Source: Strigamia acuminata
Taxonomy: Eukaryota > Arthropoda > Chilopoda > Geophilomorpha > Linotaeniidae
Assembly (NCBI GenBank): GCA_949358305.1
Contig: OX442314.1
Coordinates: 29,931,118 to 29,995,117, forward strand
Direction: 5' to 3'
Length of the DNA stretch: 64,000 nucleotides
Below the pieces are notes generated by a model that searched no databases, was not told the origin of the DNA, and worked only from the letters and a program-made list of their open reading frames with translations. Positions 45,157 through 55,684 of this stretch are shown here, piece after piece (position 1 is the first letter of the stretch; each line of letters opens with the position of its first letter). The translations under genes and the position numbers were made by a program.

Positions 45157-46119
45157 CTAGAAGTAACAAAATTATAGCATACCAGAGGGAATAAGTTTGA
45201 GTTCCATCCATTAATTTACCAAATAAATTACATATCATTTTGTATATTGTCATCAGAATAATTTTTTTGCCAATTTTTAACATTCTTTAGTTATGTGTAT
45301 TCTAGCTGAAAGGTCAAAAAACTTTGTCACCTACTTTACATTATATTCAGCCGAAATACAGACTACTATGGATTATGTGTTTACTGTTTTAAAATAAACA
45401 TCCAAAACAAATTTCAAGTTAAAATAAGATTTAAGCTGTATATTGTGATGGCAAGATCTTAACCAGGGCAGTTAGGGCACCAGTTAGGCTGGTGTGGAAC
45501 GCATGCATACATAAAATAAGAGATAAGGACTCCAGACTGTTAAATTAGGTTGTTGGCATTTAATTTGTTGTCTAGGGGTCGGAATCTCAGTCTAGCCTAC
45601 CGGTATATGCTGGCAGTGCCGCTTGGGCACGACACACCAGCAACTGACCCGTCATACAAAGAGAGGTTATCCTCATGAATGATGTGTTTGCAGGGGCGGA
45701 TCTAGCTTTTCGGGGGCCCGGGGCTTGAGGTTTTTCCGGGGCCCCTTTATCGAAATTTTTAATAGCGACCTTTCTTCTTTTTTCTTTTTTTTAGCGACTT
45801 TTTTTTTTTTTTTTAGTACATTGCCTTGCGTGTTGGGGCCTCCTAGAATTTGGGGGCCCTGGGCTCAAGCCCCATTAGCCCTATGCTAGATCCGCCCCTG
45901 CGTGTTTGGTATGCTTAACTATTCCCCATAGTTACCCACTTGGGGTGGGGCGATTGAGCAGTGTGTGACGGGGGTCACGCTTGAGTGATCAAGTCGTAAC
46001 GATTTTACAGCTTATCTATAGCAGAACAGTTGTGTGTTTTGGCTGTACTACGTATAAGGATTGAAATAAAACATAACGTGCACAATAACACAAAATAATG
46101 AAGTTAGTTTGAAACTTAC
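45157..46119. other. Intron of gene C
   Basis: Homologous to the gene B intron 36220-37433, with a hAT-like MITE inserted at 45691-45900. Confidence 0.6.
45691..45900. mobile_element. hAT-like MITE with 8-bp target duplication
   Basis: 210 bp with terminal inverted repeats CAGGGGCGGATCTAGC and its complement. It is flanked by TGTGTTTG (45683-45690) and CGTGTTTG (45901-45908), an 8-bp duplication with one mismatch. The gene B intron at about 36735-36745 has the empty site. No coding capacity; T-rich middle. Confidence 0.85.
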
Positions 46120-47689
46120 TGATGTGAAATCAGGCTTGCATGGATTGTTTACCACTTCGAAGATTATTTCAAGAAACATGGTAAATAATCGAAATTTTAT
46201 TGGATCTAATGAGAAGAAGTTTATTCAAAAAAAATTTTCCTTTGTGGCTTAAAAATCATTAATTACCAAAGAAATGTTTGACACACGTTCCATGCGGATT
46301 TACAATGTTCGTATAATTTCGAACGTCAAATAGTTCTCCGGAAAATGGATTCTGAAAAGTATGTTATGTTTTAATCTATCAATTTAATAAAATCGTTTTG
46401 ACAAATTCACGCATGGTGCTTCACATTGATTTTACTTACAACCATTTGGATAAGTTCCAAATCCGATGGTGCTGTGTAAGTAAGATTCCACAGTTGATTT
46501 ACAGTTAAACCTTTCCAGTTGACAAGGTCCAACATGTCGACATTGCATTCTGTGTCATTCAGGTGTTGGTGATTAAGATATTCTTCTTTTAATTCGATTA
46601 GAGCTGGGTTGTGTGGTCCAGCACAAATGATAATGTTCGGATACATTACTGTTGGCGGATCTTCTATCGATACGCTTCTTTGAATGGGTTTGTTCAAGAA
46701 TAATCGAATTTTTTGTTGAACCAAATACCCTCCAATTCCAAAAAGACAAAGATAATGAACCCAAAGAAATGGATTTTTAATTGACAGCAGAATTTTCATT
46801 CTTTTAGTCTTTTGGCAGGTTTTGAAACAGGTTTCAATTTTTCTTGTAATGTGATTTTTCGGGCCAAAGGGCTTCATTGTATACCATTTTGCAATGACCC
46901 AAACAAATTCGATCAAGGAAAGTGAAGAAAATCCTAACCAAAAACCCAAATTTCCACCAAAGTCGGAAAAAAGACTGATTAGATCGTAGATCAAGCGTTC
47001 TTTCAAAATGATGACATGATCATCGAGCAAGTAGGTATAGATCGATTGTCTGCCACTGCCATCATGTTCCAATTCGAATTTGGGTAAAATCAGAGTGTCT
47101 TCACAACTTCTTGTGCATCCGCAGTCGGACACGGGTGTAGGTGACATTGCATCGCGAATGTTTTCTTTGTACATACGTAGCGTATTTTCGGAATTGTTGC
47201 AAAGCTGAATGTGGCGTCTATTTGGATATCTTGGCCTGTAGGGTAACCTGTCGAGAAAGTGTTAAGAGAGTAAAGATTTTGTTTTCATAAACAATTTACC
47301 CAACTCACCAACATGGATTTTTGTCCAAAATCTTATTCACGCATTTATTGCCACATTCTACGTATTCCTTCATCAGAACGGACGGTTGTTTTTTTATGTT
47401 TATGAATTCATGCTGAAATAAATCACGATTCGGTTAGAACATTTCCTCAAGCCTGAGCCAAGCTAACAGTAAGATGCATTCACACGTTTTCTTTTTTTTG
47501 GAACATTTGTTCCAAGACTTCCAACAGTACAGTACTTTCAAATATTCTACTTTACAGTAGATCAGTAGAACAACTTGCGCAATATTGTTTGCATGTAGTG
47601 GTGACCACAAGTAGAGTGTTGACACAACAAGATCATGGTGTTGACACCTTTTGAGTCACCACAGATAAGGTCATTTTCCCGGGGTTTCT

Positions 47690-47930
47690 TCATTTTGTCG
47701 CCCTTCATTTCGTCGCCGTGTCATTTCGTCGCCGTTTTTGGCGACGAAATGACACCCAAAACGGAAAAAGGGCGACGAAATGAATGGCGACGAAATGATA
47801 CGGTTGAATCACCAAAACAACCCAAACCGAACAGAAGGGCGACGAAATGACACGGCGACGAAATGAAGGGCGACGAAATGATACGGCTAAGTAACCGAAA
47901 CAACCCAAACCGAACACGAAGTGATGGGAT
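47690..47930. repeat. GCGACGAAATGA repeats with a perfect hairpin
   Basis: At least six copies of GGCGACGAAATGA in both orientations. A perfect hairpin has 16-bp arms (47718-47733 and 47740-47755) and a 6-nt loop. Two copies of an AACAACCCAAACCGAACA string lie near 47816 and 47902. Confidence 0.85.
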
Positions 47931-47944
47931 TAAAAAACGAAATG

Positions 47945-49080
47945 ATGGCAAACTTATGGCAATATTATGGCAAAATTGTTGCCAAATTCTGGCAAACTTG
48001 TGACCAAATTATGGCCAAATTCTGGCAAAATTATCGCTAAATTCTGGCCAAATTCTGGCCAACTTGTGGCTAAATTGTAGCCAAATTATGGATAAATTGT
48101 GGCAAAATTCTGGCCAACTTGTGGCTAAATTGTAGCCAAATTATGGATAAATTGTGGCAAAATTTTGGCCAACTTGTGGCTAAATTGTAGCCAAATTATG
48201 GATAAATTGTGGCAAAATTATGGCCAACTTGTGGCTAAATTGTGGCCAAATTATGGCAAAATTGTTGCCAAATTATGGCCAAATTATGACCAACTTGTGG
48301 CTAAATTGTAGCCAAATTATGGATAAATTGTGGCAAAATTCTGGCCAACTTGTGGCTAAATTGTGGGTTTTGTGGCCAAATTATGGCAAAATTGTTGCCA
48401 AATTCTGGCCAAATTCTGGCCAACTTGTTGCTAAATTGTAGCCAAATTATGGATAAATTGTGGCAAAATTCTGGCCAACTTGTGGCTAAATTGTGGCCAA
48501 ATTATGGCAAAATTGTTGCCAAATTCTGGCAAACTTGTGACCAAATTATGGCCAAATTCTGGCAAAATTATCGCAAAATTCTGGTCAAATTCTGGCCAAC
48601 TTGTGGCTAAATTGTAGCCAAATTATGGATAAATTGTAGCAAAATTATGGCCAACTTGTGGCTAAATTGTGGCCAAATTATGGCAAAATTGTTGCCAAAT
48701 TATGGCCAAATTATGACCAACTTGTGGCTAAATTGTAGCCAAATTATGGATAAATTGTGGCAAAATTCTGGCCAACTTGTGGCTAAATTGTGGGTTTTGT
48801 GGCCAAATTATGGCAAAATTGTTGCCAAATTCTGGCCAAATTCTGGCCAACTTGTTGCTAAATTGTAGCCAAATTATGGATAAATTGTGGCAAAATTCTG
48901 GCCAACTTGTGGCTAAATTGTGGCAAAATTATGGCAAAATTGTTGCCAAATTCTGGCAAACTTGTGACCAAATTATGGCCAAATTCTGGCAAAATTATCG
49001 CTAAATTCTGGCCAAATTCAGGTTAAATTCTGACAAACTTGTGGCGAAATACTGGCGAAATTGTGGCCAACTTGTGGCGA
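47945..49080. repeat. Satellite with about 10-bp units and a 427-bp higher-order repeat
   Basis: The basic unit is close to CAAATTATGG, AAATTGTGGC or AACTTGTGGC. A block at 48220-48610 recurs almost unchanged at 48647-49004, an offset of 427 bp. Open frames within it are a by-product of the repeat and are not called as genes. Confidence 0.9.
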
Positions 49081-49319
49081 AAATCTGAATATCAACTCAG
49101 ATTTTTAAAATATTTAATAATTCCCAAGACCGTGGCTACAAATTGTTCAAAACTGTATACAAAAAAAATCGATTTTTGCAAATTAAAAGTCCAACCATAA
49201 TTCCAATCAAAAAGTTATTGACCCCATCGTTTTCAGCGGGATTTTCCACACTGGAAACTTTATTTAAACATTCCAATCGGTTCTTTTTTCAAATTTTAGG
49301 TTTTTCATGATCGAATCCA

Positions 49320-49830
49320 AATTTTGCACTAAATTCCTCATTCGGTCGCCGCTAAGATCGCCCGAATCGGTACTTTTTCTCAACCGATTCGAATTTTAAA
49401 AAATACAGACTTGTGCAGATTTTGATTATCTTTCGAATGAGCTTGGTTTCAGAATTATCTGACCTCATTTTGATACAGAAAACATAAAAAAAAACATCGA
49501 GACGAACATTTTCAAATTTCTCCATTCGATCAATCGCCCGAATCGCTACTTTATTTCACCCGAATCAAAAAATAAAAAATGCAAGCGCGTGCAGAATTGT
49601 CTGCTCTTTAAAATGAGCTTGGTTTCAGAATTTTCCGAACTCATCTTGATGTAGAAACAATTGAAAAACATATTGCGACGAACATTTTCAACCGAACTTC
49701 CATTCGGTCACCCGCTAAGATCGCTCCTTAACGCTACTTTTTATTCATCGAAAAATTTTAAAAAGGACACAGACTGGTGCAGTTTTTCATTCTCTTTCGA
49801 ATGAGCTTGGTTTGGTAATTTACAAATCTC
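49320..49830. repeat. Degenerate direct repeat of about 180 bp, three copies
   Basis: CGAATGAGCTTGGTTT-type strings occur at about 49434, 49610 and 49796. Each is preceded by a CATTCGGTC...CGCT block (about 49340, 49532 and 49702). Confidence 0.65.
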
Positions 49831-50063
49831 ATTATAAACCGCCACCAGGTGGCGCCACCGTTCCTCGAAAATTACAAAAGTTACACACTTCCTGCATCGT
49901 ACTTGTTGTTAATTTATGAGAGGCTGTACTCGTATCTGAGCAAGCGTCGAGATAGCCAACATCAATCCGATCGCGGTAATAGTCATTTTCCGACTATCTA
50001 CCGCCATTGGGTGCCAGATTATCAATCAAAGAATTTCCGTCCTCAAAACCCCCTAGACCATGC

Positions 50064-50960
50064 CGCATATATTTTTTTCTACATCATCACTACCGATCAT
50101 CCGCCCGTTACCGATTGCCAGACATTGCTAGCGATCATCACACATCATCATCATGTGTTTTTGGATTTTTTTCTTTTTCTTCTAACAACTCCCACGAACC
50201 TTAACTGATCTTTTTAATGTGATAGGAATTGGGCACTTATTGACTCGTGATATGTCTGGGGAAAATTGTGACAATCTGTGGTGACCACGAGGTCACAAAA
50301 GTGTTTTAATTAGTTATGACTTAATAAATAGTGATTTTAGTATTCATAATAAAATGATTGTCAGATTACTGCGGGAAAACTAGCTATACTAGTTTTACCG
50401 TTTCTGCGGGATTGACGTAACAACGTCATGAATTTGCATAATTCTCCAAATTTATGCGAATACGTCATTTCCGGTCCAACAAGTATTTAAACCCGTGTCT
50501 GACCGGAAACCCCCACTATATAGATACCAGAGCAACATTAGCATCACCACCTCACCGTCAGGCCGTTTTACCGGATTGATAGAGGATCGATGCCCGTTGC
50601 CAATTACATCTATAAACAGAAGTCACAGATATTATCGTAGCAATACTACGATTGTAATATCTCCCGAAGCGAAGCGTTTGCGAACACGTGTTTCGCCAGA
50701 CGCCATTACCCTAGACAACAGAAGCCACGTGTAAGACTGCCGTGCAGCAACAAATCGTATCCGCCGACAAGGATCCGAGACCACAACATTGTTAAGTATT
50801 ATTGTAATATTACAGTGTTTCAATAAAAAGGTTATTTGTAAGATATTTGTGTAAAGTTTATTTACCGGAACTAAGGTTACGACAAATCGCTACCGATGTC
50901 TGGCGATCGGTAATGGGCCGATAATCAGTAGTGATGATGCAGAAAAAAAAATGCACAAAG
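50064..50960. mobile_element. Foldback structure enclosing an LTR-like segment
   Basis: About 70-bp imperfect inverted arms (about 50064-50135 and 50885-50960), containing CATCATCACTAC and GCCAGACAT strings. Between them a segment from about 50267 to 50872 begins TGTGAC, carries GTATTTAAACCC (TATA-like, about 50484) and AATAAA (about 50822) and ends near TTACGACA. This suggests a solo LTR inside a foldback element. No clean target duplication was found, so the class is uncertain. Confidence 0.45.
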
Positions 50961-52057
50961 GCCAAGCATATACGAAGCATTCCACCGCTTCCGACGAGCG
51001 ACCCCAAGATGAGACCAACAACTAACTTGTAAGTCAAGGCCATCCATCCATGACCACGCAAATCCAATGACGCATTCTTGGATTCCATCAATTGTAATTT
51101 TATTTTATTCTAGCCTTTTTTAGTAAACACTATACAGTTTATCTTTACATATAGTGTAATAAGTCATTTGTGTACACAGATCTTCAAGTAATCAAACCAC
51201 AGTGTTACTACTTGACCGGTAATTTTACATCGCTGGATGTATTCTTAATGTGTCCTTTCAGGGTTTTGTGATGTGTAAATGTGCATTTGTTGAGGAGTCA
51301 AGAAATGGCTGCCATTGAGTTGGGTGAGGAACAACTAGGAACAACTAGAGTCTTTGATTACTCTCTAAGAACAAGGGGGGTCAAGTCACCCTGGGGGGTG
51401 ACTGTGTCACAAACAGATGTGGAGGAATGAAAATGAGTGGAGTGGAAACACTCCAATTCTCTAACATGTGATAGTGAATTTATTGTCAGGCCTTTTTTGA
51501 ACTAACAAAATCTAATGATGGGTTTGCTCACAAAACACAACTCATTGTTTTTTATTCATTATTGTTACCTGTTTTTGGTAAAATCCGATTTTTGCAGACA
51601 TTCCCGAAGTTAAGGCAAATCCTACTTGGAAATCCAATGGCCATGTAGCTAGTACCTGAAATTAGATTTTGCAAGTGTATATTTATACAAGTAAATGGAA
51701 TTAAACCAATTGATGTCATTGTATGGTTTGACAGAATTTATTATCCGCACAAAATAGTTTTATACAGGGTGGTGCAGAAAGTCTGGTTCACAGTAAATAA
51801 TTTCCAAACCGTTTTAGATGATGATTTAGCAAAATGATTGTAAGGGTAGTATGTCGGGGGAAATCCAATTATGACATCCAACTTGACCTCAGAGGTCAAC
51901 TTCAAGGTTATCCATATTGTAACTCGAGAACCGTGACAGATAGAGAGAAAAAGTGAATCAGAAAGTTGTAGAGGACCATCTAATTAGTTTAGAACTGTTC
52001 TTAAAAAAATTATTTCTTCCCCAAAAGTTTTGAGAAAAAAAGGTTTGAAATGGTAGT

Positions 52058-52232
52058 CTACTCAGCTTAGTAACCTAAAACTATTGAGGCAATCAAGCTA
52101 ATCCTCAATTAGAACACTTTATTGGGTGATACTTGTAACTGGAAGAGAGGAAAGGAAACACAAAAGAAAGGAAATAATTTATTTTGGAAATACATTCCAA
52201 CATGATTGTTTTAGGTTACAAAGCTGAGTAGA
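52058..52232. repeat. Inverted repeat
   Basis: CTACTCAGCTTAGTAACCTA near 52058 and its near-complement near 52213-52232, about 28-bp arms separated by about 120 bp. Confidence 0.6.
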
Positions 52233-52517
52233 GCGGGAGACCGTGAGCTGTGAGCACCAGGACTGAATTGTAAGTTTGGGCTCACAAGGAGACCGCAGGA
52301 GTGTGTAATACACAATTGTTAAAATTATTGTTAAATAAAGGATTCACATGACCTGAGCAATGTTTCTTTCAAATATTTAAATGCAACGCTCTCTCACATT
52401 GTTACAAACAGTTACAACACAAAGGATTCTTTACTGTGTGTTGAAACACTATTTTTTGAATTTTTGAGTAAAAAGATCAAGTGTAGCACTATACTTGGTG
52501 ATTAGCCTGTTCAAACT

Positions 52518-52832
52518 TGTGACGGTTATAAAACCGTATTGATTAATGTTCACACTAGATGGCGCTGTTCATTTAACGCGCGCAGTTTAAACTTGATAAA
52601 ATCAAAGATTCGTGATAATTAATTGTTACAATGACGTGAATAAAATATAAGTTATTTTATTTGGCATAATAAAGTGTTAGCTACTTGAGATATTGATTCT
52701 ACCGAATCAATATCACGTTTTACTTACCTTTCGAAGAGAACCAATCGGACTCTTCTGGACCCAGTTCACTACTAGGTTGGGATTAAAGCGACCTGCGAAT
52801 CCATGGATTTGGGCATCTGATTGGCTATCATC
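52518..52832 (+). mobile_element. Truncated, diverged copy of the gypsy LTR
   Basis: Matches the first roughly 315 bp of the 9333 LTR (TGTGACGGTTATAAAACCGT at the start, TTCTGGACCCAGTTCA later) with many substitutions. It ends abruptly around 52832 and is joined to pol sequence of another gypsy family. The CTCF-like string is conserved (52551-52567). Confidence 0.85.
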
Positions 52833-54137
52833 CAGAGAGTCTTGCGTAATTGCAAGGGTGTTAAGAACTATGCCGATAATGTGACGGAGGTGGGTTCATC
52901 AGTTATGGATCATCACAACAATTTGGACAAAGTGTTAGTGACATTGAAGGAAAATGGATTGACACTGAACCGGAAGAAGTGTAAATTTGGAATGGAAAAA
53001 TTGGCATTTCTGGGTAATTTGGTCACATCAAAAGGAGTGGCATTAGGTGAAGAGAAAATTCGAAAAATGAAAGAATTGCGAGATCCGGAAGATGTGCATG
53101 AATTGAGAGGAGTTTTGGGTTTGGCAAATGCGTGTGAAAAATTTTTGCCACATTTAGCCAACATGGTCGAGCCGATGAGACGGTTGACACGCAAAAATGC
53201 AGTCTGGAATTGGGATCAAGAGCAAAAGAAAGCATTCCAGCGACTTAAACAGGCTGTGGCTGAGGCGACAATGCTGAATTATTTCAAGAAGGATTTGGAA
53301 ACCTTTCTAGTCGTGGATGCAGGACCAAATGGCCTTGGAGCAGTGTTGACGCAGCGAAAAAAGGAAGGAGGACTTGCGATTATTGCGTTTGCCAGCAAAG
53401 CGTTGAGTGAGACGGAAAGAAGATACTCACAGACAGAAAAGAAAGCTTTGGCAGTTATTTGGGGTTGTGAGAAGTTTCACATGTATTTGTTTGGGAGACA
53501 ATTTACGGTGGTTACAGATCATAAACCGTTAGAAGTCATTTATTCGGCAACCCCAAGAGCTTCAGCGAGAATTGAGCAATGGTTATTGCGACTGCAACAA
53601 TATAAGTTTGCCATTAAATATGAGAGCGGACTGACAAATATCGCGGATCCTCTGTCTAGGCTTTTAAAGACTGAAGGAAAACCTGAAAGATCTATTGAGA
53701 AATTGACTGAACATTATGTCAATTTTATGGTGCAACATGCAATTCCAAAAGCGGTGACGATTGAAGAAATTATCCAAGCAACTGGAAATGATGCTGAGCT
53801 ACAACAAGTAATAACAGCAATTCAAACAGGAAGTTGGAACAATGCGCAAAAAGATTTCAAGCAGATAAAAATGGAACTGACCAGCGTTGGTGGTGTGGTT
53901 TTGCGAGAGAACCGTATCGTGATTCCATTAGAACTACGTAAGAAGATTTTGGCTATTGTGCATGAAAGTCATCAAGGGATAGTGCGAACCAAAGCATTGC
54001 TGAGAGGAAAGGTTTGGTGGCCAGGTATGGACACACAATTAGAGGACATGATTCGAGCATGCATCCCATGTCAAGCACAAGCGCAACCAGATCGTGTTCA
54101 ACCAATGAGGATGACGGACTGGGCTACGAAACCATAG
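52833..54137 (+). pseudogene. Gypsy Pol fragment (RT end, RNase H, integrase start)
   Basis: An open frame of about 435 residues beginning at the RT palm, where the usual Tyr-x-Asp-Asp reads YADN (about 52869). RT thumb and connection follow, then RNase H (VVDAGPNGLGA, TDHKPL) and the integrase zinc domain (HESH...CIPCQ). It ends at a stop at 54135-54137. Gag, protease and most of RT are missing. Sequence and tRNA-related features differ from the 9333-29648 element, so it is another family. Confidence 0.85.
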
Positions 54138-55500
54138 AAACACTTGGCGGTTGATATTTGTGGACCATTTCCAGATGGAAGCAGCGTTGTAGTGTTGGTA
54201 GATTATTACACCAAATGGCCAGAAGCAAAAGTGATGACATACAGCACGTAAAATTGTTGATTGGTTTGAAGATGTGTCTCACCCTTCAGCCAACGGTCTT
54301 GCAGCCATATCGCCATCCATTTGGCGCTGTTTACTGCCCGCTTTAGAGGTGAATTTATCAAGATCCAACTGTCAGGTGTGGTATCCCAAGGAAACCATGG
54401 AAATCATAGATAGAGAATGTTTTTTGAAGAGAGAGAAAAAGCAAAAAGAGTGTAAACAAAAATAATAAACTTCCAAATTGCAAAGACTTGTTCAAAACTG
54501 TGGTTTGAGCACAGTCTCTCCACAAGCTGAGACAACTCAGAACTTTAAAGAAGATGAATAAAATTCAGAAAATCAAAGTTACAGGCTGGATTCCCAGTCT
54601 TTTTTCAAAGCTGGTAGCCACCTGAACGCACAGATATCGTTCCTACGACCTAACGAACTCTTTGTACCAGTTGAGCACTTCACCATCAGTATCCCCGTAC
54701 CTCCGGCAGCTTGCCCTGCTGTCCGAGTCCCAATCTTTCACAGTTCTTGGGTTGTATCCAACTTGCAACTGTTTCCGACCAGTACACGGGACAGGGTAGG
54801 GATTGAAACGGTGTGAACCCTGGAAAACACAGAACAGCAGCAGGGCAACTCACTGCAGATGAATTGCCTCAGCAACTTTTAAGTCAGTCGGTCTCGCGTG
54901 TGCCCACACTTCGCTACCTACCCGGATCAAATTTTTTGAAGCTACGTCCTATTGTACGTCCTATTGTACGTCCTATTGTACGGAAGTAAAGAAGACGAGA
55001 ACCGGGAACAAGAAAGCGTGTGCGGAAGTCGAGAAGACGAGACCCAAGAACGTAAAAATTCGCGAATGGCACGAGAAGCTTGGACACAAATCAATTTTGA
55101 AGAAACTGAAAAACGACGTTGCAGAACAAATAAGTCGAACATTAATGGAAATGGCGCGATGTATGATTTTGCAGTCGAGTGAGGAATCGAGTGTGGAACT
55201 AGACGAAAACGAGAACGAAGTCGAAATTTCCGAGAACGAGAACAAAGTCGAAATTTCCGAGAACGAGAACGAGAACGAAGTCGAAATCGAGATCAATGAC
55301 GAAGTCGAGAACGAGACGGAACAAGGGGAAGTTGAAACTCCCCAGATCAAAAACATACGACTGCCTCCGCGACAATCTTCGAGAACTCGGAAACTGTATT
55401 CAAATCAAAATGGAAAGCCACCAGGAAGAATTCGATATGAGGAGTATTAATTAGTAAAATGTATTATTTGGATTGTAGGGAAACAAACACTCAGGGGAAG
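54138..55500 (+). pseudogene. Gypsy integrase and C-terminal remnants
   Basis: About 54145-54350 encodes broken integrase-core pieces (VDICGPFPDGS, VDYYTKWPEA) with stops and shifts. About 55097-55450 is an acidic open frame ending in a basic RSSRTRK-like motif, as seen at the tail of some gypsy Pol proteins. A purine tract AGGGGAAG (55493-55500) precedes the LTR. The middle (54480-54940) is unassigned. Confidence 0.65.
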
Positions 55501-55684
55501 TGTTGTGATTGAGTGTGTTGTTGTCCCACCAGGTGAACATTCTCACCTGACGTATTGGCACCGACCAATCAGTGTCGTGTGCACCATTTACCCCTGTACT
55601 ATTGTTTGCAACTTTGAATAAAATATTCACCATATTGATTTACCCAACCACGCGTCTCCATGTTGTAATTCCCAACCTTTGACA
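55501..55684 (+). repeat. 3' LTR of the gypsy fragment
   Basis: Starts TGTTGTGATTG after the purine tract and ends TTTGACA. AATAAA lies at about 55617-55622. No 5' partner is present in the window. Confidence 0.7.

Larger units (their letters stand above)
47413..51568. other. Gene C intron expanded by about 3.9 kb of satellite and foldback DNA
   Basis: Gene B has 269 bp at this position. Homology to the B intron resumes at about 51458, so the inserted block is about 47558-51457. It contains the separately listed hairpin and repeats, the 427-bp higher-order repeat, a degenerate roughly 180-bp repeat and a foldback structure. No gene. Confidence 0.7.

Noticed and set aside
48220-49004. Open frames of 73-86 residues rich in Asn, Leu, Trp
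   Set aside because: They arise from the short tandem repeat and repeat at the 427-bp offset. No start context or codon structure of a gene.
51775-51800. Mariner-type terminus (CAGGGTGGTGCAGAAAGTC)
   Set aside because: It resembles a Tc1/mariner end, but no opposite terminus or TA duplication could be found in the flanking intron.
55097-55450. Acidic open frame as an independent host gene
   Set aside because: It sits between gypsy integrase remnants and a 3' LTR with its purine tract, so it is best read as the tail of the element's Pol.
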